A stretch of DNA of 64,000 nucleotides from Flavobacteriaceae bacterium (GTDB lineage: Bacteria; Bacteroidota; Bacteroidia; Flavobacteriales; Flavobacteriaceae): assembly GCA_013043685.1 (NCBI GenBank), contig JABDNT010000052.1:1-64000 (forward strand), given 5' to 3'. Position numbers and translations under genes: made by a program. Shown here piece by piece: positions 1-7,858 of this stretch. A model generated the notes under the pieces. That model was not told where the DNA came from. It made no database searches and saw only the letters and a list, made by a program, of their open reading frames with translations. Each line of letters opens with the position of its first letter. Positions within the stretch are counted from its first letter, which is position 1.

Positions 1-647
1 GTTACCGCCTGGCCATAGGAAGAGATCACTCCTTCCTTGCTGCTGCCCGAAAAGACATTCCCCGTATAGTCCGTAGTAAAATCCTTGCTGGGCATGGTAT
101 TCCCCGTATTCCCGGAGTACACAAAGATATTGGCCCCGTCTACGGTGGTATTTTCCGGCAGGTGAATTCTGAAATCAATCGAATTAAAGGGTGCGTACCA
201 TTGGTTGGGTTTCAGGTTCCAGTAAAAGCGGGTATCTCGGTCTTCGTAGAGAAACGCATTGGTCACCCGGTAGCGTATCTCATACTGCTGCGGCCCGAAA
301 ACATATTTGTTGGCGTCCCCTATTTTGATCTTCACCCAGCCTTCCAGTTTTCGTGAGAATTTATTGTTGATGTCCGACTTATGGCCCGGCACCTCAATAT
401 TATCGATCCGGATCGTTCGTTTCTCTTTCTTCCCTTCGGAAGTAAGCATGTCGTATTTGGTCTGGATGGTCCTGTAAATTCCGTGCTTATCCTGGGTGAA
501 GTTCACATCGTATTTTTCCACCACATCGAAATAGCCTTCTTCACTGATATAGATATCCACGGTAAAATTCTCTACGATAAACCCCTGGGCATAGCCAAGG
601 CTTAGCGTGAAAAGCGCAATGAATACGGTAAGTATATGTTTCTTCAT
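1..647 (-). CDS. DUF2207-like membrane protein, 3' part outside window
   Basis: The open frame runs from an ATG at 645-647 to the window edge (215 codons seen), so the C-terminal part is missing. The N-terminus is a signal peptide (MKKHILTVFIALFTLSLGYA then QG). It is followed by a beta-rich extracytoplasmic region with features typical of DUF2207 proteins (YDVNFTQDKHGIYRTI, then RYRVTNAF and FYWNLKPNQW). DUF2207 proteins usually end in transmembrane segments and a Gly-rich tail, which cannot be seen here. It lies 13 bp downstream of lemA on the same strand. LemA next to DUF2207 is a recurring pair in Bacteroidota and other bacteria, but its role is unknown. The family assignment rests on pattern and context. 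Confidence 0.75.
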   Translation of the reverse strand, partial: MKKHILTVFIALFTLSLGYAQGFIVENFTVDIYISEEGYFDVVEKYDVNFTQDKHGIYRTIQTKYDMLTSEGKKEKRTIRIDNIEVPGHKSDINNKFSRKLEGWVKIKIGDANKYVFGPQQYEIRYRVTNAFLYEDRDTRFYWNLKPNQWYAPFNSIDFRIHLPENTTVDGANIFVYSGNTGNTMPSKDFTTDYTGNVFSGSSKEGVISSYGQAV

Positions 648-660
648 TGGACCCCCGTGA

Positions 661-1221
661 TTACGTAAAGTCTACTTCTATGTTCTCACGGCTCTCGTCC
701 CCCGCCTCGAAGAAGTCGTAGTGCTTGTAGTTAAAGATCGCTGCAAAGAGCACGCCCGGGAAGCTTTCCCCATAGGTGTTGTTCTCGCGCACGGTACCGT
801 TGTAATAGCGACGGCTGCGTTCCAGGTTCTCTTCTATCTCGCTGAGCTTCTGTTGCAGATCGATAAAGTTCATATTGGCCTTCAGGTCAGGGTAGGCTTC
901 TCCTAATGCAAAAATTGACCTCAGCGTCTGCTGCAGGGCATTCTCGGCTTTTATTTGTCCGTTGATATCATCGCTGGGAACCGCCATAGCATTGTTTCGC
1001 GCGTTGATCACATTCTCCAGGGTGGTCTTCTCGTGGGCTGCGTAGCCTTTAACGGTTTCCACCAGGTTTGGGATAAGGTCGTAGCGGCGTTTCAGGGCTA
1101 CATCGATATTGCTCCAGGCGTCCTGTACCGTATTGCGGTTCTTTACAAAACGATTAAAGATGGAAACGAGCAGCAGGAAGATGACGAGGCCACCGCCTAT
1201 AAAAACGATTAGATATGTCAT
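661..1221 (-). CDS. lemA: LemA family protein
   Basis: This is a 186-residue protein of normal LemA length. Residues 1-22 form one N-terminal membrane helix. A long helical domain follows with the family signature: NTVQDAWSNIDVALKRRYDL at about residues 30-49, then LIPNLVETVKGYA, and the C-terminal RSRRYYNGTVRENN region. LemA proteins are membrane-anchored with a coiled helical domain; their molecular function is unresolved. It is the first gene of a two-gene unit with the DUF2207-like gene downstream. The ATG at 1219-1221 is the only start that keeps the membrane segment complete. Confidence 0.93.
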   Translation of the reverse strand: MTYLIVFIGGGLVIFLLLVSIFNRFVKNRNTVQDAWSNIDVALKRRYDLIPNLVETVKGYAAHEKTTLENVINARNNAMAVPSDDINGQIKAENALQQTLRSIFALGEAYPDLKANMNFIDLQQKLSEIEENLERSRRYYNGTVRENNTYGESFPGVLFAAIFNYKHYDFFEAGDESRENIEVDFT

Positions 1222-1348
1222 AGTGAGGTATTTTTAATTGGTTAGTAAAAGATACGCCTTAAATGTTACATAAAGGTAAGGAAGTTTGGGGGAAGGTGTT
1301 AAGTTTAAAGGAATTGTCGTATTAAAGCGTCAAATCAACATTAGAGCA

Positions 1349-1849
1349 TCACAATTTAGTAATCTCATAATCTTCAATAGAAAGTTTATGTTGTTTTAAA
1401 ATCGTAATAGCTGCATTACGGGAATGACTTCCATACTGTCCATTCAAGGGTGGCAGTTCGCCATAATTAGCTACATAACTCTCTAATAAATAGCTTTCCA
1501 ACACTTCTGGAATAGATGCATCTATTGGAAATACTTGTATAAAAAGCTGATCTGCTTTTACCATCTTTCTAATTCTAAAAAATTTCCTGCTTAATGATTT
1601 ATGTCCTATTTCCTTTGGTTCATCTCTATCATCGTTACAATTATTCTTGATCGCTCGTTTAAGAGATTTCACACGTTTGGTAAGTACATCTGCTTTTCCA
1701 ATGTACAGAATGTTCTTATTGTCTCTGCCTTTTAGACGATTAATGCCATCTTTCCATTCAATACTACGCAGAACGTAACAACCACAACCTTCCATCTTCG
1801 CTAATTCGGAAGGTTCTAGTTCTTTGAAAATATTTTTTATTATGATCAT
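1349..1849 (-). CDS. GIY-YIG-like nuclease domain protein
   Basis: This is a 166-residue stand-alone protein. The GIY-YIG elements can be read in order: G23-C24-Y25 as the GIY half, Y49-I50-G51 as the YIG half, R59 as the conserved arginine, E118 as the probable metal-binding glutamate in LESYLLESY, and N136 in PPLNGQ. This spacing fits a GIY-YIG fold rather than chance. No extra DNA-binding domain is evident. The ATG overlaps the stop of the upstream frame (1846-1848) in an ATGA arrangement, which points to translational coupling with a gene now missing its start. The region is AT-rich compared with the housekeeping genes. Substrate and role (restriction, repair, element-borne) cannot be told. 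Confidence 0.75.
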   Translation of the reverse strand: MIIIKNIFKELEPSELAKMEGCGCYVLRSIEWKDGINRLKGRDNKNILYIGKADVLTKRVKSLKRAIKNNCNDDRDEPKEIGHKSLSRKFFRIRKMVKADQLFIQVFPIDASIPEVLESYLLESYVANYGELPPLNGQYGSHSRNAAITILKQHKLSIEDYEITKL

Positions 1850-2091
1850 GTTAATTTGTTTATACTTTTAAATCTCAATAGGCCAAAGGTGCTTTTGTCA
1901 CCTTGAAAACCATCATAGGTATGATTATTTTTTCCATATAACTCAATATCAAACATCTCCGACAATAAAGCCTCACCAATATCACCCAAAAGACGACCGT
2001 CTAAAGAAAAATCCAATTTTCCTTTGTATTGTTCTTTTAATGAAGACGTAATTTTTAATAGTTGTCTTGTCTTTTTGATAACCTCTAAAAC
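1846..2091 (-). pseudogene. Start-less DUF6998-like fragment between two nuclease genes
   Basis: Directly after the TAA of the upstream nuclease gene, in the same frame, 81 codons stay open until a TGA that overlaps the next ATG. The translation looks like real protein: VLEVIKKTRQLLKIT, then LDGRLLGDIGEALLSEMFD, then HTYDGFQGDK. The middle resembles the DGxLxGxIGExxAxExYxL motif of the DUF6998 family. There is no ATG, GTG or TTG in front of this motif; the first ATG lies inside it. The expected VQIK-type strand after HDG is also absent. It may be a degraded gene, or the tail of a longer protein cut off by the TAA at 2092-2094. The family call is tentative. Confidence 0.55.
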
Positions 2092-3291
2092 TTAACCGGT
2101 GAATGAATGATTTCTTTCTTCAAAGTATTTCTCAACTTTTTTCACCGGAGAGTTAGCTGCATTTATTAATTCTTCAAATACCTCCTCAAGTTTTTCGATA
2201 AATGATTTGTCCTTTTCAAAAAATTTATGTTTTTGATAAATAAAAGCATGAGTATGTAGCCTGGTGGTAGCTATTTCTCCTTGCTTAAAATTTTTCAATT
2301 TTTCAAATTCCTTTCGAAAATGCTTCATGAAATCAGCTTTATTTATGACATTGTTGGTTTGATTTCTTATTTCAAAACAAAGCCATAATGAATTTGTTCT
2401 CATCAATTCTGAGGCTGGTGGTAAATAGAAATATAAATCAAATTTTTTGTCTTCTCGCCTAAACCATTTACCCGCCTTCACATAACCATACTTAGAAAAA
2501 GCAGTATTAATTTCCGTTTCTACATATTTCTCCGCTTCATCCTTCTTTTTTAAAATTTCTCTTATCGGATTATAATTTTCTACTATTTCCTGAACTAAAG
2601 TTTCCATTTCTGGTCTATGTTTTAAGTGAAAGTAATGGCTTTCAATATTTTTAAAATATTCTTTTAAATAAAAGATATCGGTATTACTAAATTCTCCTGT
2701 TAATTGTATATTCTGTTGTACTTTTTCTATGAGTTCTTTGTGCGTAATATTTAGAAAATAATTGCCATCCTTGAGCTTACCTTGATCAATTTTGTAGGGA
2801 AATAGGGTCAGTAAAATACCAAAAGGTGTTTTCCTTTTACTTTTAAGATGGGCCCAATACGTATTTAGCGGGTTTGCAAGATGATGGTGTATTTTATTCT
2901 CAATGCCGATTACCCAATCATCTCCCTCTAATACAATATCAATACTTTTGTTTTTTGAATGAGTTCCGCTTGTTTGTTCCTCAGTATTAACTGTCTTTAT
3001 TTCATCAAAAGAACTAATATCGTTAAATGCAATGTCTGGGTGAGATATTTTTAATTCCGCCATCTTCTCTACTGCAATTTCCTGAAGTGATTCACTAAAC
3101 AATAATCCAAAACTGTGCTCCTCATTTGGAGCAAAAAAATAAGCCAAAATATTACTATTGCGAATTTCCCTATGTTGAATCTTTAAAATATCAAATAGGT
3201 TCTTTCGAGCTCTCTTTGGCAGTGCAGGTAGCTTAGCGTTTAAAAGGGTTATCTCTTTAGATATATCGAACACGTTTGAATTGGTTTTCAT
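2092..3291 (-). CDS. PD-(D/E)XK nuclease superfamily protein (PDDEXK_4-like)
   Basis: This is a 399-residue cytoplasmic protein without a signal or membrane segment. Residues 36-56 (LKIQHREIRNSNILAYFFAP) match the N-terminal helix of the PDDEXK_4 group, which reads ExxHSxxLAxLLxP in relatives. The catalytic core is D118 (SIDIV) followed by E131-N-K133 (IGIENKI), the D...ExK signature. The segment after it (LNTYWAHL, then ILLTLFPY) fits the following helix and strand. The C-terminal half, about residues 230-399, is charged and helical with no known domain recognised. Such proteins occur in defence or mobile contexts, but their substrate is mostly unknown. The frame continues past the stop into the fragment at 1846-2091. 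Confidence 0.75.
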   Translation of the reverse strand: MKTNSNVFDISKEITLLNAKLPALPKRARKNLFDILKIQHREIRNSNILAYFFAPNEEHSFGLLFSESLQEIAVEKMAELKISHPDIAFNDISSFDEIKTVNTEEQTSGTHSKNKSIDIVLEGDDWVIGIENKIHHHLANPLNTYWAHLKSKRKTPFGILLTLFPYKIDQGKLKDGNYFLNITHKELIEKVQQNIQLTGEFSNTDIFYLKEYFKNIESHYFHLKHRPEMETLVQEIVENYNPIREILKKKDEAEKYVETEINTAFSKYGYVKAGKWFRREDKKFDLYFYLPPASELMRTNSLWLCFEIRNQTNNVINKADFMKHFRKEFEKLKNFKQGEIATTRLHTHAFIYQKHKFFEKDKSFIEKLEEVFEELINAANSPVKKVEKYFEERNHSFTG

Positions 3292-3451
3292 TTAATCAAA
3301 ATTCATTGCAGGGGAATATCACATTTATTTGAAATAGTTAATTTTGATTTCGCATTAATCCTAAGTTTATTCATTATCTTTTACCAGATAGACCGAGATT
3401 TTTGAATGTTATAATATTTAATCGATTATTGAAGTCCATAATAGAATAATA

Positions 3452-4462
3452 TCATTTCCGAATTTCACTTACACTATTCAACATAAATTTATCATTCCAG
3501 GTTGTGATCATTTTCAAATTATAAACTTCATCCTTCTGATTAAATTTTTTTCTTCTTTTGTACACCATGTCGTAGGAAACATAATAGTCTCCATCCTGTT
3601 GCTTATTAATTGTAAAGCTTTCAGGATTTACTATGCATTGTAAATAAGGAATTCGTTTTTGCAATTCTTTTGCTTGCTCGATTATTGCAGAGGGTTTTTG
3701 GTAAGCAGCTCCATACCAATTCACTCTAGTGCCAAGATATTTTGTCAGTGAATCGTATTGATAATTATTTGCAAATTCATAATAAGACATCACTTTATTC
3801 TTTAGCATTTCTTCATGGTTAATCGGTTCGCTTTCATTTTTATAAATGCTCCCTAAAAGAAACAGTATTACTATAACACCTATTGCTCCAATTCCAATCC
3901 ATATCTTTTTTTTACCAGTAGTTTTCTGAGTGGGTTCATCCTTGGGTTCAGTCTCTATAATGGAATTTTCGGTCACCAATGAATTCGCTTTAGGTTCGTT
4001 ATCAATCTTATGTATTTGAGATATGGCAATTGGGTAATCCTTAACGTTGAATAAAAGAATTTCTTCAGGTGACATCGACTGGGATATATCCGAGCCATAC
4101 GGAATTAAACTAACGAATTCAGGTTCATTGGGTTCTCCTCCATATCCAAAAGCGATATAGATTGGGGCTTCTTTAGCATATTCAGGAAAACTTTCAAGTT
4201 GTTTGTCACTCAGGATATCGTATACATCATTATATGTTTTTGAGCGATACTTTGCTTCAATATAAAACTCCTTATTGTTTACTAAACTTTTAATTTTAAA
4301 GTCAGGTTTCAAAGTGTTGGTAACAAAGCGAACTGAATTCTGCTCAAAGTCACTTGTTCTATGAATTATTCGATACTGACTTTTAGGGAAGAGTTTATTT
4401 TGCACGAAATCTTCAAACTGCTTGCCCTTGGCATGAGATTCTTCATTGAAGTTGTTGGTCAT
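3452..4462 (-). CDS. PD-(D/E)XK-like domain, one membrane helix, NTF2-like C-terminus
   Basis: The 336 residues read as three parts. Residues 10-125 look like a restriction-endonuclease-type fold: E17 (KGKQFEDFV), D54 (LKPDFKI) and E69-A-K71 (FYIEAKYR), then Q88. Residues 187-207 form one clear membrane helix (IWIGIGAIGVIVILFLLGSI). Residues 215-336 look like an NTF2/DUF4878-type cone domain (MLKNKVMSYYEFANNYQYDS, a central YDMVYKRRKKF strand, and the ending SVSEIRK). If the topology is N-in, the nuclease-like part faces the cytoplasm and the last domain faces the periplasm. A 20-bp sequence lying 73 bp upstream recurs upstream of the gene at 5391-5612. Function unknown. Confidence 0.7.
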   Translation of the reverse strand: MTNNFNEESHAKGKQFEDFVQNKLFPKSQYRIIHRTSDFEQNSVRFVTNTLKPDFKIKSLVNNKEFYIEAKYRSKTYNDVYDILSDKQLESFPEYAKEAPIYIAFGYGGEPNEPEFVSLIPYGSDISQSMSPEEILLFNVKDYPIAISQIHKIDNEPKANSLVTENSIIETEPKDEPTQKTTGKKKIWIGIGAIGVIVILFLLGSIYKNESEPINHEEMLKNKVMSYYEFANNYQYDSLTKYLGTRVNWYGAAYQKPSAIIEQAKELQKRIPYLQCIVNPESFTINKQQDGDYYVSYDMVYKRRKKFNQKDEVYNLKMITTWNDKFMLNSVSEIRK

Positions 4463-4534
4463 AGGTCTGTCTTAAATCAAAAATACTCTCCTTATATCTG
4501 AAAGAGAGTATAAGTTATCATCAAATAGTAACCA

Positions 4535-4554
4535 GGAAAGTGATTACCGGGGAG
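4535..4554 (-). repeat. Upstream repeat, copy 1
   Basis: The 20-mer GGAAAGTGATTACCGGGGAG occurs here and again at 5711-5730. Flanking similarity on both sides (AGTAAYC before, AAAGTTAG after) extends the match to roughly 50-60 bp. This copy lies 73 bp upstream of the start of the membrane-anchored nuclease-like gene. It could be a shared operator or a non-standard promoter; no standard TTTG-N19-TAnnTTTG match was seen in it. Confidence 0.7.
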
Positions 4555-4633
4555 AATATAAAGTTAGGAAATTATTTAGTGTTTAACGATAGAAATTCTC
4601 AAATCTCAATGTTCAAATATTTCTAATCGATTT

Positions 4634-5359
4634 CTAATCCTCCCCATAAAAGAAATCATGAATTTCAATGATATCATCCCGTCCTATCTGTACCAAGTCG
4701 CCTGTTTCCTTTATAAACATTCCTAACGAACGCTCGTTGTACAATAGTTTCATAAAATCTGAATAATCTGTCACAACATACATATCACCCTTAAGTTGGT
4801 AAAACGGGATGACTAATTTACCTCGTTCTTTCACACCTTTATTCACAATTTTTCCAGTCTTCAACTGGTCTTCCACTGCACGCACATCACTTTCCCCGGA
4901 AGCAACCTTTACATAAGCTATCATCATATTCATCCATTCCTCAGCATCAATAAGATGCCAACGCACCTTGCTGAAATCGATACCGTATTCATTGATCCAC
5001 CCTCTACTCGTAAACATAAATAGAACCTGTTTCTTTCCATCTAGTTCTGGCTTATTTGCAGGAGTAAACTCCTGGATCTTATAAGTAATCACCGAAACGT
5101 TGGACATGTCTTTCAATTTTTTTCCGTCGAAATCCAATGTTTTTAAAGAGAAACTAGTCATATCAGGATGGTTGCCCAGAACCCATTGTGTGGCAGTTAA
5201 TTCGGCTTGTTCCTTCATAGCTTCCACGGCTGCCACACCGGCTCCAATAGCAAGGAGGCCGCCAACTACAGCAGCTGCAGCAACCGCGCCATCATCCTGG
5301 GCCTTGGTGTTAGGGATTAATAGGCACGTGAGCAATACATAAAGAAGTATTTTTTTCAT
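4634..5359 (-). CDS. Exported hypothetical protein
   Basis: This is a 241-residue protein with a signal peptide (MKKILLYVLLTCLLIPNTKA, cleavage before QDD). A second, Ala/Gly-rich hydrophobic stretch follows at residues 24-46 (AVAAAAVVGGLLAIGAGVAA) that could stay in a membrane. The rest is a mixed alpha/beta domain with several Trp and Met residues (RWHLIDAEEWMNMMIAYVKV) and an acidic C-terminus. I recognise no family. It lies between the membrane-anchored nuclease-like gene and a small Cys-rich exported protein, all on the minus strand and AT-rich, but gaps of 31 and 171 bp do not prove one operon. Confidence 0.65.
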   Translation of the reverse strand: MKKILLYVLLTCLLIPNTKAQDDGAVAAAAVVGGLLAIGAGVAAVEAMKEQAELTATQWVLGNHPDMTSFSLKTLDFDGKKLKDMSNVSVITYKIQEFTPANKPELDGKKQVLFMFTSRGWINEYGIDFSKVRWHLIDAEEWMNMMIAYVKVASGESDVRAVEDQLKTGKIVNKGVKERGKLVIPFYQLKGDMYVVTDYSDFMKLLYNERSLGMFIKETGDLVQIGRDDIIEIHDFFYGED

Positions 5360-5390
5360 ACGTAGGTTATATTAAGTTGTTAAATCGATT

Positions 5391-5612
5391 TTAATCCTCA
5401 TGACCACAAAGCGTCCGCCCCATTTGTTTGGCATCGCTAAGGGTTACTTTATAAATACTTGTGGAACAATTGGAAAGTCCTCTACAGTCTTTATCGTAAT
5501 GATATTTCTTACTGTAAGGGCCTTTACAGATATAGACATCAGTAAATGTGGTGTTAAAAGATGTTGTGAATACAAATCCTATGACCAGAATGGCCAAAAA
5601 AAAAGGTTTCAT
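5391..5612 (-). CDS. Small exported Cys/His-rich protein
   Basis: This 73-residue protein has an N-terminal hydrophobic segment (residues 1-20) and a compact C-terminal part with C29, H38, C43, C49, C69 and H71. Short proteins with the pattern VYxCKGxxSKxYHxxxxCRGLxxC and an ending like GRTLCG are common in Bacteroidota, so I take this as a true gene. The Cys/His spacing suggests a metal site or disulfides, which cannot be settled from sequence. It lies 31 bp upstream of the exported hypothetical gene and may share its transcript. The plus-strand frame over the same bases (5400-5756) is an antisense shadow. Confidence 0.7.
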   Translation of the reverse strand: MKPFFLAILVIGFVFTTSFNTTFTDVYICKGPYSKKYHYDKDCRGLSNCSTSIYKVTLSDAKQMGRTLCGHED

Positions 5613-5710
5613 TGGTTAGGTTGTTTTAAATCCGACACTAAAATACTATTTGGTACATTGAATTATAATGATTTAAATCATCTGGTTTCTAATTCAATAA
5701 AAAGTAATCG

Positions 5711-5730
5711 GGAAAGTGATTACCGGGGAG
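5711..5730 (-). repeat. Upstream repeat, copy 2
   Basis: This is the second copy of the 20-mer described at 4535-4554, in the same orientation relative to its downstream gene. It lies 99 bp upstream of the start of the small Cys-rich gene. The same downstream AAAGTTAG is kept 25 bp after the repeat starts. Two different genes of one block carrying the same upstream sequence suggests co-regulation or a duplicated promoter region. Confidence 0.7.
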
Positions 5731-6090
5731 TGTTTAAAGTTAGTGAAATTTGTTAGAAATGTAGTATTTACTTCTTATTAGCTATGAAAAATACTAGCTA
5801 AAATTATCGAACTTAATGTATATTGGATAAAACAACAGGTAAAAGGCAATTGAAACTCAGCGATCACTTCAATATTACAGGCTACTACTACCAGGAACAA
5901 GGTGAATCCTTCCGTATATTCTTTTAGATGCTTTAATATACCAACTATATACCTTAGTTGAGGGGTACATTGCTATTTTCAAAAGACACTAGTAAATATT
6001 TCTATCTAAAATTCAAAACAACTTTAAAGCCATATAATACAGCGACTTAACCCTTATTTATTAAAAGTAGGTAGGGTAACTTTAAACGTG
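5731..6090. other. AT-rich gap with a possible gene remnant
   Basis: No convincing gene is present here. A short open stretch on the plus strand, about 5831-5927, reads LDKTTGKRQLKLSDHFNITG and then YYYQEQGESFRIFF before a TAG. It has protein-like composition but no start codon. It may be the decayed end of a lost gene. The rest is AT-rich with no terminator or repeat that I can support. Confidence 0.35.
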
Positions 6091-7365
6091 TCACCTTACG
6101 ATATGTTTTTTCAACCCAGAATTGGCCTTTTGCACACCGATTCCCAACAAAATCCAGAATACAACGGCTGGCCCAATTGAGCTATTTGTGAATAGTAGCT
6201 GGATAAGGTAAGCAAGAAGCCCACTGGCTATTGCTGTTGACCTCCAGTCTCTTAGACGCAAGAGCCGAAAGACTATGCTGTATGAAATAAAGATAAAGGA
6301 AAGAGAGCCAAGAAATCCGATCGTAACTGCTAATTGCAGATACTCATTATGTGCTTTCAGTATTTTGACTCGATGTGATTTTTTTATACCATCCCTTTCC
6401 ATTATATGCCAAGTACTTTCCTGGTCGAATTCTTTTCCGAAAGTATCTGGACCGGATCCCATGAATACATAGTTAGGAATCATTTTTACCGCTTCTGAAA
6501 ATAGATGCCATCTGTACTCACCAGCGGCCATATCGTTATTAACTAATGCAGAGTTAATATTTGTTGATGTAGAATAAATCCTTTGAAGAGGATAGTAATT
6601 AGGTATGCACGTTATGGAAAAACCAATAAGTACAACGCACGCGGGCAAAATTAGCTTGCGAGAAGACCTGATTAAAGAGTTCCATTTTGATAGAATTATC
6701 GCAATAGCCATTATAAATAAAGCTAAATAGGCGCCTCTCGAACCAGTAGCAAACAGGCAAGCAGATATTAATAGCAGTGCAATTTTATAAAAGTGATTCG
6801 AGCTTGTAGAAGCCTTATAAAAAGTAAGAGGAAGTGCCAGTAGTAGTAGGCTGGCTAACCAGTTTGCATTGCCAATAGTAGAATAGATTCTTGTCCAGGA
6901 ATATCTTAAAGTGTCTTGAGGAATTATTTGTACATTATAATATTGAAGTAACCCAATAAGGCTGACAACAGAGCTAGTGAGAATAATTGCGTCAAAAATA
7001 GACGTTGTCGAAACTGTGTTGAGGTTAGCAGATAGAACAAAAAGCAAAATATAGCAGAGTAATGTATACACACCCTCGTGTCTCCATAAGAGGCCATCCC
7101 ACACAATTTGTTGGTGTGGTGATAGACTCGCAGATAACAACACGGCAAAAAGAAATACACCAATCGGAATTAAAAGCCATTTCGGTAAGTTTATTATAGA
7201 AGTATAGCCCCCTTTAAAAACTATCCAACAAAGCAGACTTATCCCAATAAGCCATAATACAAAAGCTTTTGGAAAATAAAATTGGTCAGTAACTCCCGTC
7301 CAGGGAATTACTATGACAGGAATTAAAATTATCGCGACCTTTAGTAATCGCTCAAGAAGTATCAT
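6091..7365 (-). CDS. O-antigen ligase family (Wzy_C) membrane protein
   Basis: This is a 424-residue polytopic protein with about ten to twelve hydrophobic segments spread over its length. It has the hallmarks of the O-antigen ligase/polymerase group: ATGSRGAYLALFI in the middle, a large periplasmic loop near residues 265-330, and AHNEYLQLAVTIGFLGS after it. HNEYLQ carries the conserved histidine. Members ligate or polymerise surface polysaccharide, or transfer glycans to proteins, on the outer face of the inner membrane. No other polysaccharide genes are nearby, so the substrate is unknown. It ends an AT-rich stretch and starts 3 bp after the stop of the small lipoprotein gene, so the two are probably co-transcribed. 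Confidence 0.85.
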   Translation of the reverse strand: MILLERLLKVAIILIPVIVIPWTGVTDQFYFPKAFVLWLIGISLLCWIVFKGGYTSIINLPKWLLIPIGVFLFAVLLSASLSPHQQIVWDGLLWRHEGVYTLLCYILLFVLSANLNTVSTTSIFDAIILTSSVVSLIGLLQYYNVQIIPQDTLRYSWTRIYSTIGNANWLASLLLLALPLTFYKASTSSNHFYKIALLLISACLFATGSRGAYLALFIMAIAIILSKWNSLIRSSRKLILPACVVLIGFSITCIPNYYPLQRIYSTSTNINSALVNNDMAAGEYRWHLFSEAVKMIPNYVFMGSGPDTFGKEFDQESTWHIMERDGIKKSHRVKILKAHNEYLQLAVTIGFLGSLSFIFISYSIVFRLLRLRDWRSTAIASGLLAYLIQLLFTNSSIGPAVVFWILLGIGVQKANSGLKKHIVR

Positions 7366-7368
7366 TTA

Positions 7369-7617
7369 TTATCTGGAAGCTGCACAACCTTCATTCAAGG
7401 CATCCTCCATCTCCTGAAGCGCATCATCATCATCTTTATACTTCTCACGGATTTCTTTCTCTAGTTCGCGACAATCATCGAATGTTTTTGACGGATCTTT
7501 GGACTCGGCTTCTTTCCAACATTCACAAATAGTTTCAGCATCGACTTGTACACTTCCAGCACATGAAGATAGGATAGACAATGATCCAGCAAGGGCAATT
7601 ATCATTACTTTTTTCAT
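7369..7617 (-). CDS. Small lipoprotein
   Basis: I start at the ATG at 7615-7617, giving 82 residues that begin MKKVMIIALAGSLSILSSCA, a normal lipoprotein signal with Cys19. A start 30 bp further upstream would put ten extra residues before the signal and is unlikely. The mature part is acidic and helical with three more Cys (CECW, DDC, GC), ending GCAASR. It lies 3 bp upstream of the O-antigen-ligase-like gene. No family recognised. Confidence 0.7.
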   Translation of the reverse strand: MKKVMIIALAGSLSILSSCAGSVQVDAETICECWKEAESKDPSKTFDDCRELEKEIREKYKDDDDALQEMEDALNEGCAASR

Positions 7618-7824
7618 ATATTTTTGATTTAAATGTTTTAGCAGCATGTTGTATAATCAATTTTATTACTCCTATCCCGCAAGGAGAATTCCAAATTAAA
7701 GATACTAAGAATCTTGTAATCACCTAAATAAGAACCTCTCAGGTCATTTATGGGTTAGTCCTAACCATACCCAAACCAAACCTTCCAATACGCTATAAAC
7801 AGTGGTGAACGCTGTACTATTCAG

Positions 7825-7858
7825 AGTGACTGAGTGATCCCGGTAGGCGGGTTGTATC
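7825..7858. repeat. Constant-arm hairpin repeat, copy 1
   Basis: The sequence has GAGTG and TGTATC arms around the core ATCCCG-GTAGG-CGGGTT, which can pair. It belongs to the family with arms TTCGAGTG and TGTATCGAG seen at five other sites in this window; the outer bases of this copy are worn. Confidence 0.6.

Noticed and set aside
5400-5756. Plus-strand frame of 118 codons opposite the small Cys-rich gene
   Set aside because: It is the antisense of a gene with a signal peptide and conserved Cys pattern; its own translation has no domain features.
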